NCBI GenBank assembly: GCA_015499995.1
Contig: JADNRV010000112.1
Span: forward strand, 110,838-174,837
Reading direction: 5' to 3'
DNA length: 64,000 bases
Source: Flammula alnicola
Taxonomy: Eukaryota; Basidiomycota; Agaricomycetes; Agaricales; Strophariaceae
In this document: positions 47,301-60,754 of the stretch, in pieces
Position numbering within the stretch: position 1 is the stretch's first letter
How the letters are laid out: each line of letters begins with the position of its first letter
Translations under genes and position numbers: made by a program
The notes under the pieces: model-generated
Told to the model about the DNA's origin: nothing
The model's input: the letters and a program-made list of their open reading frames with translations, nothing else
The model's database searches: none

Positions 47301-50300
47301 TAAGCAACACCTGACTTACCCGCATGGAAGCATGGCACACGATTGCGCCCACAACGTCGAAAAGTGAGTCATTGAAGTGGTTTCCGTTCTATTTTGGGAT
47401 GACTCGGTGTTCATGAAATGGAAGCATGCAATGGAAAGGTTGGTGTCGTGACGTTTGCGGCAACAATAGGTCATGCCCCATGGGCGCCTATTTGGCAATT
47501 CTAAGCTTATATCTCACGAGACGGAATTGCGATAACACGTAAGCCAGGAATAATCTGGAATGATAGGCACAAATGCGAAGCTCGGGCTACTAGAAATTTG
47601 CGTGGCATCTGCGTGCGTAATCCTACCATTCACTTGCGTGCATCCGTGTGCAGCCATAATAGAGCGAGCACAGCCTGTCTCGGTTTCCACCTCAAAGAAA
47701 CCCTTTTGCGGAGCAATTTATTGAAATATATGACGACGGTGGTCGCTCCGGGGTTCAAGCCATGGCTATACACACTCTAGATTTCTTTACTCTTTAAATT
47801 TTCAAGGTACATTACTTACGTGCTTACAGATTTTACAAGACAAGTGTCAAGCTCCTGATCAGAGTTCTAAGCCATCATGAACAGAGGAATTCTGAAATCC
47901 AATACCCTCGGTAACCCTCCAGCAGTAAAATAAATTTGGCAAACATAATAAAGAACTTAATAAACATGTCTATAATACTTTTAGAGAAAGTTGATTCATT
48001 CTCGAGGCTCTGTAATATAAATTAGACGTCAGTAACAACTGTACTACTAATACAGACAATACTTCTACTTAGTACTTGAAAGCTCAAGCGCTCACTGCTT
48101 GACTTGATTCAATTTGATTACACTTCCACCGAACAGATTCTAATCCCTCAAGTCTAGGACTGGGAGAAATATCTGTTAATCCTAACTAATATACTTGTAT
48201 GGGACTTGCGTGCAGATGCGTGCATGATTTGTCTGCTAGCGTGATGATGCGTGCTGGTGCGTGTGGTTGCGTGCATGGCTGCGTGTGGATGCATGCAGCT
48301 GGGTGACATGTCATGACAAAATGCTGGCGAGGCTGGATGCGAGGCTGGACGAACCTCAATTGAATCATTTGGACTATTTTGTGTGATTTACATATGGCCA
48401 CGTTATGTTAGTACGTTCATTAGTTGTGTGCTAAGTAAGAACCATTTCAATCATTCGCTACCTGCAGAATCTACATGACTTACTGTAGATAGGCGGCTTA
48501 AGTTCTTATCTACTGGTACTTAGGCGTGAGTTGCTACATCATATATACGCGTTAATCACCTTCCATTCCTCGCAATTAGATAACAGTAATAGTAAGACCA
48601 AGAAGAATGCTGGTGTTAAGTGGATATCAAACATCGGGATAATCTGTCATACTAGACTTAGTGTCGTCTCTAGATTTTGTGTTGGGATCACAGTGCTGGT
48701 GGCAGCTCCATTGACCCAAGTGGGACCACGCTATTGAACGACGAAAGTGAGATGAGAGTTAAGGAGTTCCCGCGCCTTGGATTAGACGAATATCTGCACC
48801 TCCAATGGATTTCTACGATCCTGGACATCATCTAATCAGATATATATTTCATTATCGCCCAGCCATTGGCAATGATTCCAACAGCGCCACCCGGTACTTA
48901 AATACAGGCATCCGTGCATCAATGTGTAGCCACGCTCACGTTCTGCCACCGTGAGAGGTCCTCTGGAATCTGCTCAGTTTGTTCACTTTCGGTGATACAG
49001 TTGGATAGGACTATAATTAGTCCTCGTTCCAAGGAATTTCTACGGGTCGTCGGGGTTGATATCGATATGTCTGTCAAGCTCAAGATGATCTTAGAGATGA
49101 TGGCGAGCTTGTGACTGGAGGTGGAAATTTAGGAGCGAGGGACTCGGAATCCGTCATTTGTGAATTAGGAGACGGAGTGGGGATTATTATACTTCAATCC
49201 ATCGGCGTGAAAGATGCAGAATCATGATTCGTGTATGCGGCGACGTTTTACGCCGAGGAAAGGATTCGTTTATGGACAAATATCGACTGTGGCGCATATT
49301 GGTTAAAGGCACCGTCGCTTTGCGAATAACGTCTCATGAGACCATCACTTAGCGTGAAAAAGGTTGAAGTTCTCTCACACCACACGAAGCATGAGGTTCA
49401 AAGAAGCTAAAAACTTCAGTAGATGCGTTTGTTTCGCCATTCAGAGCCGTTGGAGTAACACTTCTGCTGTATATCACCCACTCTGTGGCGGACGAAGGAG
49501 GCCGCTACTGGCATGCTCAACTTTTTGAATCGCTTCAGCGAGAGATATTTTACGCACAGATCTACACACTACATATATGGCTTCCTTTAGTCCGTCTGTA
49601 AATACGAAAATCATGGATCGGCCTCTTCGGATATGTGTTGTCGTGGTCGTAAACTGTCTGAATTTAGCTGACGCAGGAGAAAGATTGTCCTGTTTCACGA
49701 TGGCACAGACTAGTGCTTTTGTACCTGATCGAAAGAGAAATATGACATACTGTCAATTGGTACAGACAGTGGGGCCCTCGGCGACTCGGACAAGCAATGC
49801 TACATATTCGCTTATGCAGCACCAGCGGAACAAAACCACGATGGTCTTTCGACGGTACTTAGGTCCATACCGTCTCTATTGATGCTCGAGACTAACGAAA
49901 TAAACGATGTTATTGCACCTTTCGTGTGCGAGGTTGATAGGAATGGGCAGGGGCGGCGTAACACATGAATTAAGAGTTCGGCATGTCATCTACACTGCAC
50001 ACATTGATAAATCTAACGTCCTTATCTATCGTATGGGAAGCCCTCTTATTGCTTGTCAAAATGGTTAATATCCCTTGTCACATCGCCTGGCAGAACGAGT
50101 CTAAACATATGAAGATACCGCCGGGATCGTCAAGGGCGAGACGTGGTGCGCATGCTGCAGGAGAATGATAGCAAAGGATACGGCCGCCATGTGCAGCCGA
50201 AACAGCTCACAAAGCCTGAGAAACGTCGGTTGTTCCTTGGGGAATCCCTGAGAGTCAGAGAGCTTAGGTGACACTGATGCTGATGCGACGGCGGTCGTAG

Positions 50301-50318
50301 TGGCACCTGTATTTAAGA
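47301..50318. other. Gene-poor interval
   Basis: No gene supported. TGCGTGC-rich DNA at 48205-48300 resembles the AGCGTG vocabulary near 15 kb. Short frames only (the largest about 100 codons at 49577-49882, with no signature). Confidence 0.45.
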
Positions 50319-50510
50319 CACTGCTGTGCCTGGACTATTTTGCCGGGGGGTCAAAATGGGCGGCAAGTTGTTTGGATTTTGCCGTCACATTTTGCAGTCA
50401 CGTGTTCCACCTTAAGTGAGGGCAAAATATAGCTGCAAAATACATGCAAAATCCTAACAACCTTCCATCATATTTTGACCCCCCTTCAAAATAGTCCGGG
50501 CGCAGCAGTG
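50319..50510. mobile_element. 192-bp MITE
   Basis: Inverted repeats of about 40 bp begin CACTGCTGTGCC and end with the complement of CACTGCTGCGCC; both include GGACTATTTTG and GGGGGGTCAAAAT. AGA flanks both sides (50316-50318 and 50511-50513), a possible 3-bp target duplication. Confidence 0.82.
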
Positions 50511-52382
50511 AGAATTTCGTGTGGGCTACCGCTCAGGGTGGATCGGGGTTTTTAAAGAGGCAGAGAAAACATTTTTTTGACACTGCGATGATCATGTTCC
50601 CTAGATAGAACTGCTGTTCTGTTGTCGCGGTTGATGGCTTTCCGGTTGAAAGGGACGTTGATGATGAGATGAGGGACGGCCTTGCGGTGTGATGAAGTTC
50701 GTCGATCAACTTTATGGCCATCGGTGAAGCTTATTTGACCGGGAGCTACTGATACCTTTGGACACCGGTTACGGGGGGTATTACGCTACAACTTGTGGGC
50801 GACGGGTTAATCACAAGACACGGCGAGAGATATGCGTATGATCTACATATATATCGATGATGTCGAAATGAATTATAACGTCGTTGATACATGCGACCGT
50901 TTGAACATAGAACCCTAATTCTGTGAAAAATAATCCAGTCTTGGATGACGTGCCGGGCGTGACGGGGTCTTCTTGACATACTTTCGCGCATTGCCGCTTG
51001 GTCAAACAAAAGGTATTAGTAGAACAGTGCTGGCTGACGTACCGGAGCTTTCTTTTCCTTGCGCGGATAGACTGCGCGGTTGAAGCGAGATCAGACAGTA
51101 CTCCTACTGCAGACCGTCGCTTGATAATAATCGCACGTGGCCTACTAAGGAGGTCTAGACCGCCTCGGCCTCGCCGCGCGTTGTCCGTGGCGTCGCGCAG
51201 GAGCGACGCCAGGCCTGTGCAATTCGTTTCGTCAGCGGCGTCTGCCGTGCCGAGGTGGTCTGAGGTATGCGGGATTTTTTTTCCGTGAACCAAGGAGGGC
51301 ACCTGTCGATGGATTTAATCAACATGGAATAGCGAGGAGCAGAGAAACTTATGGCGTCAGCTTAATTCTAAGATAAGATATGATTGGGTTATGTCGTCTA
51401 AGTATGGGTAGTCGGGTGACTGGTGACGATGACGATGTTGCGAGCAGAGGAATGAATGTTGTTGTTTATGGGTATCTGAGGCGAGGATCAGGAGATTGCT
51501 GGACAGTCGAGACCTTGGTGAAGATGATTGTCGTCAATGGCGGCCTTGCAGAGATAACCACAAGGGAGCATGCTGGGATCGATGGTTGAGTGACGCAGTC
51601 CCAAATCAAAGATTGTGCGTGACTGCGGCGCGAATTTGGTCCAGACAAATGTAATATAACTGTTCAGGAAAGGTACGATGCTAGTCTTTTATTCGCCTCG
51701 TCCCGCAATAATTTCCCAGAGCGGACAGTTGTGGATGGCATGTCCTTAATTACTTTCGGAGGCCAGCGACGACGAAGGGAGGTGGTGGAGCTATGTGTGA
51801 TAGTTGACGTTGAGGAGGCCCGTTGATTAATTAAGGGTTCCGGTAATGAGTCGTCGCCGCACTCTTATTTGTCGTAGCGTCGACGGATAGCCGGTGGAGA
51901 GCTGGCGTCGTGGGCAAAATGTAGGGCGGTTGGGTTCTCAGCCTTCTGGGCTGTGGATTTGCTTTCATACGCTGTCGAGGAACGTAATTCGTAAACGAAG
52001 ATATGTGGGAAGGGACGGAAGGGCTGAAAGGAGAACAAGGCGCCCATCGCATCGTGATGTCCCTAGGTTATTGCGATGAGCAACCTGGTGCTGTATAGAA
52101 AATAAAAAATGCTGGTGAAGATGAGGCGTAGAATAAAGGAATGCGTATATGAGGAAATGCGAGAGCAGAAAACATCATAAGTACAGGGAAACAAATGTAT
52201 TTATGAAGATAAGAAAATAAAAAAGATGACAGATGTGACCGAATAAGGACAAAGGCAAGTGCTGATGTAATATAGCGATCGGGGTGTGAATCTTGCAGAG
52301 TTGCCCGCCCAACAGCCTCTCTGTCTTTCTCTATCATCAATACCCCTCCCTAACCCTCTCCCCAACCCTTCTCCCCTCCACA
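50511..52382. other. Intergenic; G-alpha promoter at right end
   Basis: No recognised gene. A minus-strand frame at 50811-51302 lacks any known motif. The stretch 52315-52380 is a pyrimidine-rich leader directly before the G-alpha ATG, as in many fungal promoters. Confidence 0.45.
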
Positions 52383-53978
52383 ATGGGCGGCTGCGTGTCC
52401 ACACCGGATCGTTCTGGAAAGGAGCGTTCAGACGAGATCGATAAGCAACTAGAAGAAGACGCCAAGAAATTCAAACGGGACTGCAAGATCCTGCTGTTAG
52501 GCGAGTCGCTTTCAAAGGTTTTCTCTCGAAAGAATTTCTAAATTATTCACTCCTGAAGGCTCCGGTGAATCAGGCAAGACCACGATAGTGAAGCAGATGA
52601 AGATCATCCACCAGAGTGGCTTCTCGGACACCGAGCTAGCGGAATATCGGCCGGCCATTTACAAGAACGTCCTCGATTCAGCCCAGCAGGTCGTAATTTA
52701 CATGAAGAAGATCGGCCTCGAATGTGTCGAGTACTCAAATCGGGTGCGTCTCCTTTCGCTCCCAAGTCCCATTTAATTTTGTTGATTCTTCGTCCCTCAA
52801 AGCCGCTCGCGGAGAAGATCCTCGAATATAAACTCGACCAGCGAGAAAACTTGCGCTCCGAAAACCCCTACTTCCCAACCGAAATCGCAGAGGCTATCCA
52901 TCAACTATGGAAGGATCCCATCATCCAGAAAATTATGGACGAGCACTCGAGCGAGTTCTACCTCATGGATTCGGCGTCCTAGTACGTTCATCTCCCTTTA
53001 AGATAGCACTGCTCTAATATACGGAATAATACAGTTTCTTCAGCGTGGTGCTACGAATAGGCACCCCGGGCTATCTGCCCAATGAGACGGACGTGTTGAG
53101 GGCGAGGCAGAAGAGCGTGGGCATCTCAGAGACGAGATTCACCATGGGCCAACTCTCGTGAGTATCGTTGTCACCTTCCTTTTCCGGTTCCCTGCACGCC
53201 GTGTCCACGGCGTTCTGCACCCGTCCCTCTCTTCGCTCTCCCTTTGCCTTTGAACGGCCTTGATGTGTCGTCTCGGCTCCGACGTCATGGGGTCATCGGT
53301 CCTTTTCGACGTGAGAGCTGACCTATCTCTGTCCCCAGAATACATATGTTCGATGTCGGTGGACAGCGGTCAGAACGCAAAAAGTGGATACACTGCTTCG
53401 AGTCCGTGACGTCCATTATCTTCTGCACCGCGCTCAGCGAGTACGACCAGGTTCTACTGGAGGAGAAATCACAGGTGCGTTGGTCCTATTTTCGTTGTTC
53501 GGGTGCCGGGCTCATCTTTTTGCCACAGAACCGGATGCTCGAGTCCCTCATCCTGTTTGAATCCGTCATCAACTCGCGGTGGTTCCTGCGCACATCGATC
53601 ATTCTGTTCCTGAATAAGATCGACGTCTTTAAGAGCAAGCTGCCCAAGGTTAGTTAGTCCGCATCTTCGTGCCCCAAAGTGATCCGCCTCACCATCATGC
53701 GTAGGTACCCTTGGAGCGGTATTTCCCCGAGTATACTGGTGGTACAGATATTAACAAGGCGGCAAAGTATATTTTGTGGAAATTCATGCAGGCAAACAGG
53801 GCACGACTGAGTGTATATCCACAGTACGTCCCGCTCGACCTCCTCGTAGGATATCTAACGCTCACTTCGTTCATCTAGTCTGACTCAAGCTACCGATACA
53901 TCAAATGTCCGGCTAGTATTCGCCGCCGTGAAGGAAACAATACTGCAAAACGCTCTCAAGGATTCAGGAATCCTATGA
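52383..53978 (+). CDS. Heterotrimeric G-protein alpha subunit
   Basis: Eight exons: 52383-52500, 52559-52743, 52803-52981, 53035-53157, 53339-53474, 53529-53648, 53705-53823 and 53879-53978; 359 aa. It is a GTP switch that couples pheromone or nutrient receptors to cAMP/MAPK signalling at the plasma membrane. MGGCVS gives the myristoylated Gly2 and a palmitoylation Cys4. The P-loop is GSGESGKT (40-47). The catalytic Arg185 lies in [10 protein letters not shown]; Ser188 replaces the usual Thr. DVGGQRSE carries catalytic Gln211. NKID is present. The TCAT motif reads TQAT. The C-terminus is DSGIL, so the Cys that pertussis toxin modifies in many G-alphas is a Ser. The first intron starts with GC (TTAG|GCGAGT); only this choice restores the P-loop. 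Which fungal subgroup it belongs to needs a tree. Confidence 0.95.
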
Positions 53979-55593
53979 TACAGCGCCGACGGCTTCGTTT
54001 CCTTCTCGGTCTCTTCGTTTCTTTCTCTATGTAGATTTGTCCGATCGTCAATGCTCTCGTTTGTTTTGTAAGTTTTCTTTCATCCTTTTCTCTTCTCTCT
54101 TGCTTACTCGCCCTGTTTGCTGCGGACAGTATCGCTCGTATCACACTCACTTGCATCTATATCAGCATCCCTCGTTCATCATAACACCCATACCCCATCA
54201 TCTCCCGCATTTCATCAAACCTTCATATGACGTCTAGTTGAAACTGTTGCACCGCCATCTTACCGCTCAGGATCTCACCGCCCATGCTTGATCTCGTCAT
54301 GATACACGGGTGGGAGCCGCCCCACCACCAGCAGCCCCTCCATCAGCAGCCTTCCCCTTGTCACGGAACGCCCCTCTAACGACTACGTGGACGCCCCAGG
54401 TCATGTGCCCAGGCGTTCTGCCTCGTGTGTAGGGATGTGTGGGGATTCAGACGTCACCCACCGGCACTCATCCTCCCAGCATTGAACCCGGCGTCCACCC
54501 AAATGTCACCGACGTCCGTGATCTCCGGGTCGAATTTGGCCGTTGTGATCGTCTTGGTGACACTTCGACCTCGCTCGGTAGCTCTCCCTCGTCCAGCCTC
54601 ATGGCGTCCACTCTACCGCGTTCTTGTTGCGATGACATTGACATTTGGCCTTCTTCGTGGCGTCTCCCGTCTTCCTGCCCCCGAACTCATATTCTTCATC
54701 TGTTTCTTATATATTTCTTTTCCGTGTGCGAGGCGGTTTGTACATAGCGCAATCCGCAGTCATGTCTGGCCATCATCAATACCACCCCCATCTACGTCGA
54801 CTTTACTATGCCAGCCCTCACAATCGACGATTTTCTTGTCTTCGCGACCTCCACATCGATATCCGCGGCGCCGGCTTAATATTTTACACCGCGAGATCGC
54901 CATGCCTCCCTTGTCTCTACCCAACGCACCCTCTGCTTCTCGACAGTCCACGTCGCGACTCCCTACAAATTCCATGTTTTAATACCAGTTTCTGGACGTA
55001 CCCTATAGGATCCAAGCCTAGCCAAATCAATTTTTCTTTTTTTACCTATCAATATCTACCGGCATCGTTCAAGTTCATATCGTGTACAAGTAGTTTTTTT
55101 ATTTTCTTTTGCGGTTTAGTTCTTTTTTTTTTCTTCCACCACTCTGGGTACTACGAATATATTTTGCCTGATGCGGAAATGAGAATCAAGGAGTGAATGT
55201 TTTGAACGAGAGGTTTCTAATGCCTGGATTGCAAGTGCGCAGTGAGATGTTGAGCTTAAGCTTGAAGCCTGAGGTTTATTGCGATGGTTTCGACAAGGCA
55301 TAAACTTGGTGATTGGCTTTGGCTGGACTTATGCCCGAGGTTGCGATAGAGTATAAGTAGTTGTAATTCTCGCGCAGCTGGACGTTTTACAGAAAGTATT
55401 AGTGGTACTCGAGACGCCGGGGATAGCCGAACTTGATAACACGGTTAGCCCGTGCCGATTTTCCCGCCAGGAGGCCTGTTCCAATCTCCATTTGTTCGCT
55501 TCTTTTTTTTTGTGTGTGGCCTCTTTCGTTCGTTCGTTGCGCGCTCTCCATTATAACATATCTTCTAATATCTATCACATCGACCTCGCCGAC
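53979..55593. other. Intergenic: G-alpha 3' flank and importin promoter
   Basis: About 1.6 kb without a supported gene. The plus-strand frames at 54425-54982 and 54645-55196 are Ser/Pro/Leu-rich low-complexity reading of pyrimidine-rich DNA. Confidence 0.5.
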
Positions 55594-58500
55594 ATGGAGG
55601 CCGTCGTACCCCCAGAGATCTCGACAGAACTCACCCAAATTTTGTCTAATCTGGTGTTGGGTGATAATGAGATTCGTGCCAGGTATGTGTTTTGGAATTG
55701 CTTTGGGATGCTAAGGATTATCCATGCTGAAACGGTTTGTCTGGACGGATAGCGCGGAGAAGGCTGTCAACGAGCGATTGGCACATACACCGGAGCTGTA
55801 TCTCCTGGCGCTCGCCCAGTTTGCTATCACAGCGGACACAGAAGTCGTACGTCCTCGTTTTCTTTTTAATCGACCCCGCATTTTATGTCAAAGTGTGAAT
55901 TCATGGCGAAGCTTTCATCTTTCGCCTTCTTTCGGTTAATTTTGACGCACTTTTACGTTCAAGAAGCTAACATGTGCCTTCAGATGCGCTCGTTCTCCCT
56001 CGTCCTCCTCAGGCGCCTACTTTTCCGACCAGCGCCCACAGCCTCATCTCAGCCTAATCCACCAGGAGCCCGCCAGACTCTATATGACCACCTCTCCAAC
56101 CAAACACTTGCCACCCTCGAACGTTTGCTCCTCTTCTCCCTGTCACACGAAACCTCCTCCAATGTCCGCCGAAAGACTGTGGACACGATCTGCGATCTCG
56201 CGAACCAGGGTATGATGCGCGGACGGCCGTGGCACGCCCTCCAAGCCCAGGCGTTTGCCATGACCCACTCGAATCCCTCGCAGCAGTCGGAGCAAAGTGC
56301 CCCTGCAGTCCTGCAGCGCGAGAGCGCACATAGAATATTCGCCGGCTGTCCAAATCTAGTGATGGACCTCCAGATAGACGCCGTGCTCGGAGTATTTCAA
56401 AGGGGGTTAAAGGATCAGGAAAATATCGAGGTATGTAGCTTGCCTTTCCTGTTTATCGTAATATTCTAACCAGGCGTGTTGTGTAGGTCCGACATGCAGC
56501 TCTCCTGGCCTCTGTGGCATTCCTGTCAGCAGCCGACCCTACCCAGCTAGCACAGTCGATATCCTTGATGTCGCCAATGCTCGACACACTCTCAGATCTC
56601 TCGAGTTCACTTTCGCAACCACCACTTGGATCATCCTCATCGTCGCCGAAAACCTCGAACTACCACTACCTCTCCACCTTCCTTTCGACGTTAACCCCAC
56701 TCTGCTCGACACACCCCATTCTCTTCGCCCCTCACCTCCAATCGCTGCTCTCTCTCCTCCCCTCCCTGATTCTCCCACCCGTCGATTGCGGCCCAACACC
56801 GACTGTCAGTCGCCCGTTCCCCACAGGAGGTGGCCGGCAAGGGGCTTTCGTCTTCCCACCACCGTCAAATCCTGACGGCGATGAAGACGCGGCATCTTCA
56901 CCCGTCGACGATGACGAGGAACGCGACGAACGTTCCACTCTACGTCTCAGTGCGCTGGAATTCGTGATCAGTCTCTCGGAGGCACGACCTAATATGGTGC
57001 GGAAAGTGAGTGGGTGGACGGAGGTCATCGTGCGCGCGTGTCTTGAGGGTATGGGCGAGTTTGACGAGGATGAAACTACGGGTTTGGATGCTTGGCTACG
57101 AGAAGACGTAAGTTTCTTTCTCGTCTTCGTTACTCGACTTAATGGTGTACATCTATTCCGTTCAGCCATCAACGAGTTCGAGCTCAGCAGAAACCGATTC
57201 CCCCCCAGCGCTCTACGAGCAGTCGTTGGATCGCCTGGCGTGTGCCATGGGTGGTAAATCCATCCTCCCACCCGCGTTCCAGGTATGATTTTTCCATCAC
57301 TTATTGGCGACAATTGCCTGGTCGGGCTCACGCATTATCTAACACCTATTCACAGTACATCCCTTCAATGATGGTCAGTTTCGACTGGCGTGTGCGACAC
57401 GCCGGGCTTATGGCGATTGCCGCGATTGGAGAGGGCACGGGGAAGGTTCGTCATATGTAGCCCTTCCGTGTTTGGTCGCAGTGTGCGCGAGGTGCTCATG
57501 CTTCCATTACGATCTGTCAGGTCATGCAAAAAGAACTGCAGACAATTGTGGAGTGAGTGGGTCTTTGGTCTCTTTAGTATGCCCGACTGACGGTTTCTCT
57601 CTTTCGTCAGTATGGTAACGCCCATGTTCAACGACTCACATCCTCGGGTACGGTATGCCGCATGCCAGTGTGTGTAAGTTGGGTTAATGCTGTTCTCATT
57701 CAACGTTTGGGATATAATGCTGACCTTCCCGTTCATCGCAGCGGTCAACTATGCACGGATTTGGAGGTACGAACTTTCCTGGTATTCAGTAATATTGCTG
57801 TAAAATCCGCTCATCCTCCTCCGTTTCTGTAGGAAATCATTCAACAACGATTTCACCGCAACTTGTTTGCAGTGCTCATTCCCGCTCTTGAAGATCCAGA
57901 ACCAAGGTACCCGCCCTTTCTTACCTTCTGCCTCAGCCAAAACACCTGAGATAGGACGAATACGAATACTCATCTCTTTTTTTCTCGCAGGGTGCATGCT
58001 CACGCCGCCTCCGCACTAATAAACTTCTGCGAGGGCGTCGAGCGAGATACGCTTCTCCCGTACCTCGATCCTATCGTCGAGCGGCTCCTAAAGCTTCTCA
58101 ATCCCCCAGGAGACCACACGCAAGTCCGGAGATACGTTCAGGAGCAGGCTATTACGACCCTTGCTATGGTTGCGGATGCCAGCGAGGTCACTTTCGCCAA
58201 GGTACGGTTTTTATTGTATTAATGGACTAGGCGTGAAGGCTAATGTGCTGCTGTTCGAATCGTGTCTTTTTCTTTAGCATTACCCTACGATAATGCCTCT
58301 GCTGTTGAGCGTGCTAAGGAACGCGGACGGGCCTGATTACCGGAAGCTCAGAGTGAAGGCGATGGAATGTGCGGGGCTGATCGGTAGGTCGTTGTGCCGT
58401 TTTTTCTTTCTTTCTTTTGCAAACGTAGCTCACTACTATATAGCCATTGCCGTCGGCCCCGATGTCTTTCGGCCTGACTCGACTACACTCATTGAACTGC

Positions 58501-59553
58501 TTATGCGCATTCAACGTATGTGTTCTATAAATCTTGGAAATCTTGGTTTCTAACCATATATATTTTTCTCCACAGAAAGCCCTGTCGACCCAAATGATAC
58601 TCAGTTGGGTCATTACCTCATGGCGACGTGGGCCAAGATATGTCAAGCAATGGGTTCCGAGTTCGAGGCCTATTTGCCTGTTGTCATGCCTTCGCTTCTC
58701 GCTACCGCCAGCGCGAAGGCCGATTTATCCGTTTACGGTAAGTTTTTCATCGGAGTCAGTGCACAATAAATAAATATTGACAATCAACCGAGAAGAGGGC
58801 GACGATGCGTTGGAGGAGCGCGAGGGGTGGGAGACGATTGTCATGGATGGGCACACGTACGGAGTGAGGACGTCTGCGATGGATGAGAAGTGTCAGGCTT
58901 TCGAGACTCTCGTCATCTACTGCTCCACCCTCGGTGCTCGATTTGCCCCATACTTATCGCAAACACTAGAGGTCACTTTACCGTGCCTTCGTTTCTATTT
59001 CCATGAAGGCGTCCGTGAGGCGTGCGCTATGTGAGTTTCACTTTTCACTCTATTCGCGCGACCTTGTCACCATTTTCCATTTTATAGGTTGATTCCCATG
59101 CTCTTAGCATGCGGGAAGCAAAGCGGGACTCTGACCAACCAAATGGTCTCCGCGACGTTCCTCCAGCTCATCAATTGTATTAGCACAGAGCACGACTCGA
59201 CATTCCTCGCCTCGCTCTACAAATATTTCTCAGAGGCGCTCGCCGTCATCGGCGGGCCCGAAGCGCTCTCGGCGCAGTTCCACGACGGCATCATCGAGGC
59301 GACGAAGCGCCAGCTGCATGCGCTGGCGGATAAACGCAAAGCGAGGGCGGCGAGAGCGGCGTCGAATGCGGCGGATTTCGACAGGGACGAGATGGCGCTC
59401 GTGGAGGAGATGGAGGACTTTGCGCTGGAGGATATGGCGAAGATGCTCGCGGGCTTTGATCATAACCATCCGTTGCTCGTGGCGGTGTCGGGTGTGAGGG
59501 ACCTGGGATTTAATACGTATGATAGTGATGAGGACGGGGACGAGGAGAGCTGA
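55594..59553 (+). CDS. Importin-5 / Kap121 (karyopherin beta) family nuclear import receptor
   Basis: Sixteen exons: 55594-55682, 55753-55846, 55984-56430, 56487-57107, 57166-57282, 57356-57445, 57521-57552, 57611-57673, 57742-57766, 57833-57906, 57991-58201, 58278-58383, 58444-58515, 58576-58737, 58793-59030 and 59088-59553. Phases agree; 968 aa. Karyopherins carry cargo through nuclear pores under Ran control and consist of HEAT repeats. The best-matching block is WRVRHAGLMAIAAIGEGTGK, then DSHPRVRYAACQCVGQL, then RVHAHAASALINFCEG, as in human IPO5 and yeast Pse1. Between residues about 330 and 380 is an extra acidic, Pro-rich insertion. The protein stops after an acidic tail (YDSDEDGDEES) at a point equivalent to about residue 880 of human IPO5 (about 1,100 aa). 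It therefore lacks the last HEAT repeats of that family. No further exon is visible downstream. Confidence 0.9.
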
Positions 59554-60754
59554 GCTGGGTTCGTTCCATTACGGAAGCCTGGAGGTGATGGGCTGCATGT
59601 GCGATATTTATAGTGATTTGCTCAGTTGTTATCGTTTACTGGTATATAGTTATGGGTTACTCGGAAACCGCAACTGTCATTAACGATGTTATACTGACAT
59701 TTCACAAGTTGCACTACTCGGTAGTACCCAACATTTGTACCTTTCGATACAACTTACTCGCTCTCTAGCATCAACTGGCCATTATAATAGATTGTATAGA
59801 AGGACGGCATGGAATGTCTTGGATCTGCTGTCGCACGGAAACGCTCACTGCTGACCCGACACTGAGATGTGATACATACATACCAAAAGCAAATTCCGAT
59901 GCATCCCTGTATCTCACAAGTAAATGAGCTAACGGGGAGAAGAGGCATTTATCCGAGGTTTCCGAAAGACATAAACTATATGAGAAATTCTAAGTTCACG
60001 TCTCAACATTGTAGTCCTGCGCTGTGCCATTTATTGCTGTGCCATTTATTTTCAAACCCATATTCCGTGGCGCACACCCAACACACGCCTCTCCTTCGTC
60101 TTTGCGGTATCAAAATCTTCGAAAAAGAAGAAATATGTGAGGAACTCATGTAATCAGTCGAACATCTTCTATTCTGTGGTTGAAATGGGAGCAATTGCGA
60201 GATATGCCAAATCTGCCGAAGACAATTATTTTTGATAGACTTTCTTTGCGATCGGGAGAATCTATTTCGCTCAAATTCAACAAGAAAAGCAGTATTCCTT
60301 CGTTTCTACATGTTTACAGGATATAGCGTTAGAGTGATTAAAAACACGCACACAAACACAAATCAGCACTTCGCTCCAGAAAAGACTGGGATATTTAGCA
60401 AAGTCACATAGAAAAGAACTAGAGAAAGAACGCGACGGCCTAGAAAGAAAGGTGATACATAGTCGGGGCCTGACCGAAGGTGAGGGTCGAATACACGGAG
60501 TGGTTCATACTTGCAAAACGGGTGGTGCACAAGGAGGCAAAGTTCGAGTTTCGGGAGACAAATGGCTGGCAGGAAAGAAGAACACCTTGCAGTATTCTTC
60601 GTACCCGATAGTCATACGCCTGTAATAGACAGAATCGCTTCGCTCACTGGAAAATGTGATGAAAATGCGAACATTCGGCTCAGGAGCGGGCTGTCGGCAG
60701 TTTCTTTCTGCATGAGAATCAGTAATTAGTATCGACGAGGAACGAGATCGAATC
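59554..60754. other. Space between convergent importin and WD40 genes
   Basis: 3' flanks of both genes. Frames such as 60505-60984 (minus) overlap the last WD40-gene exon in another frame and have no signature. Confidence 0.5.

Noticed and set aside
54425..55196. Two overlapping 183-185-codon plus-strand frames after the G-alpha gene
   Set aside because: Ser/Pro/Leu-rich low-complexity reading of pyrimidine-rich flanking DNA; no conserved motif or splice pattern.
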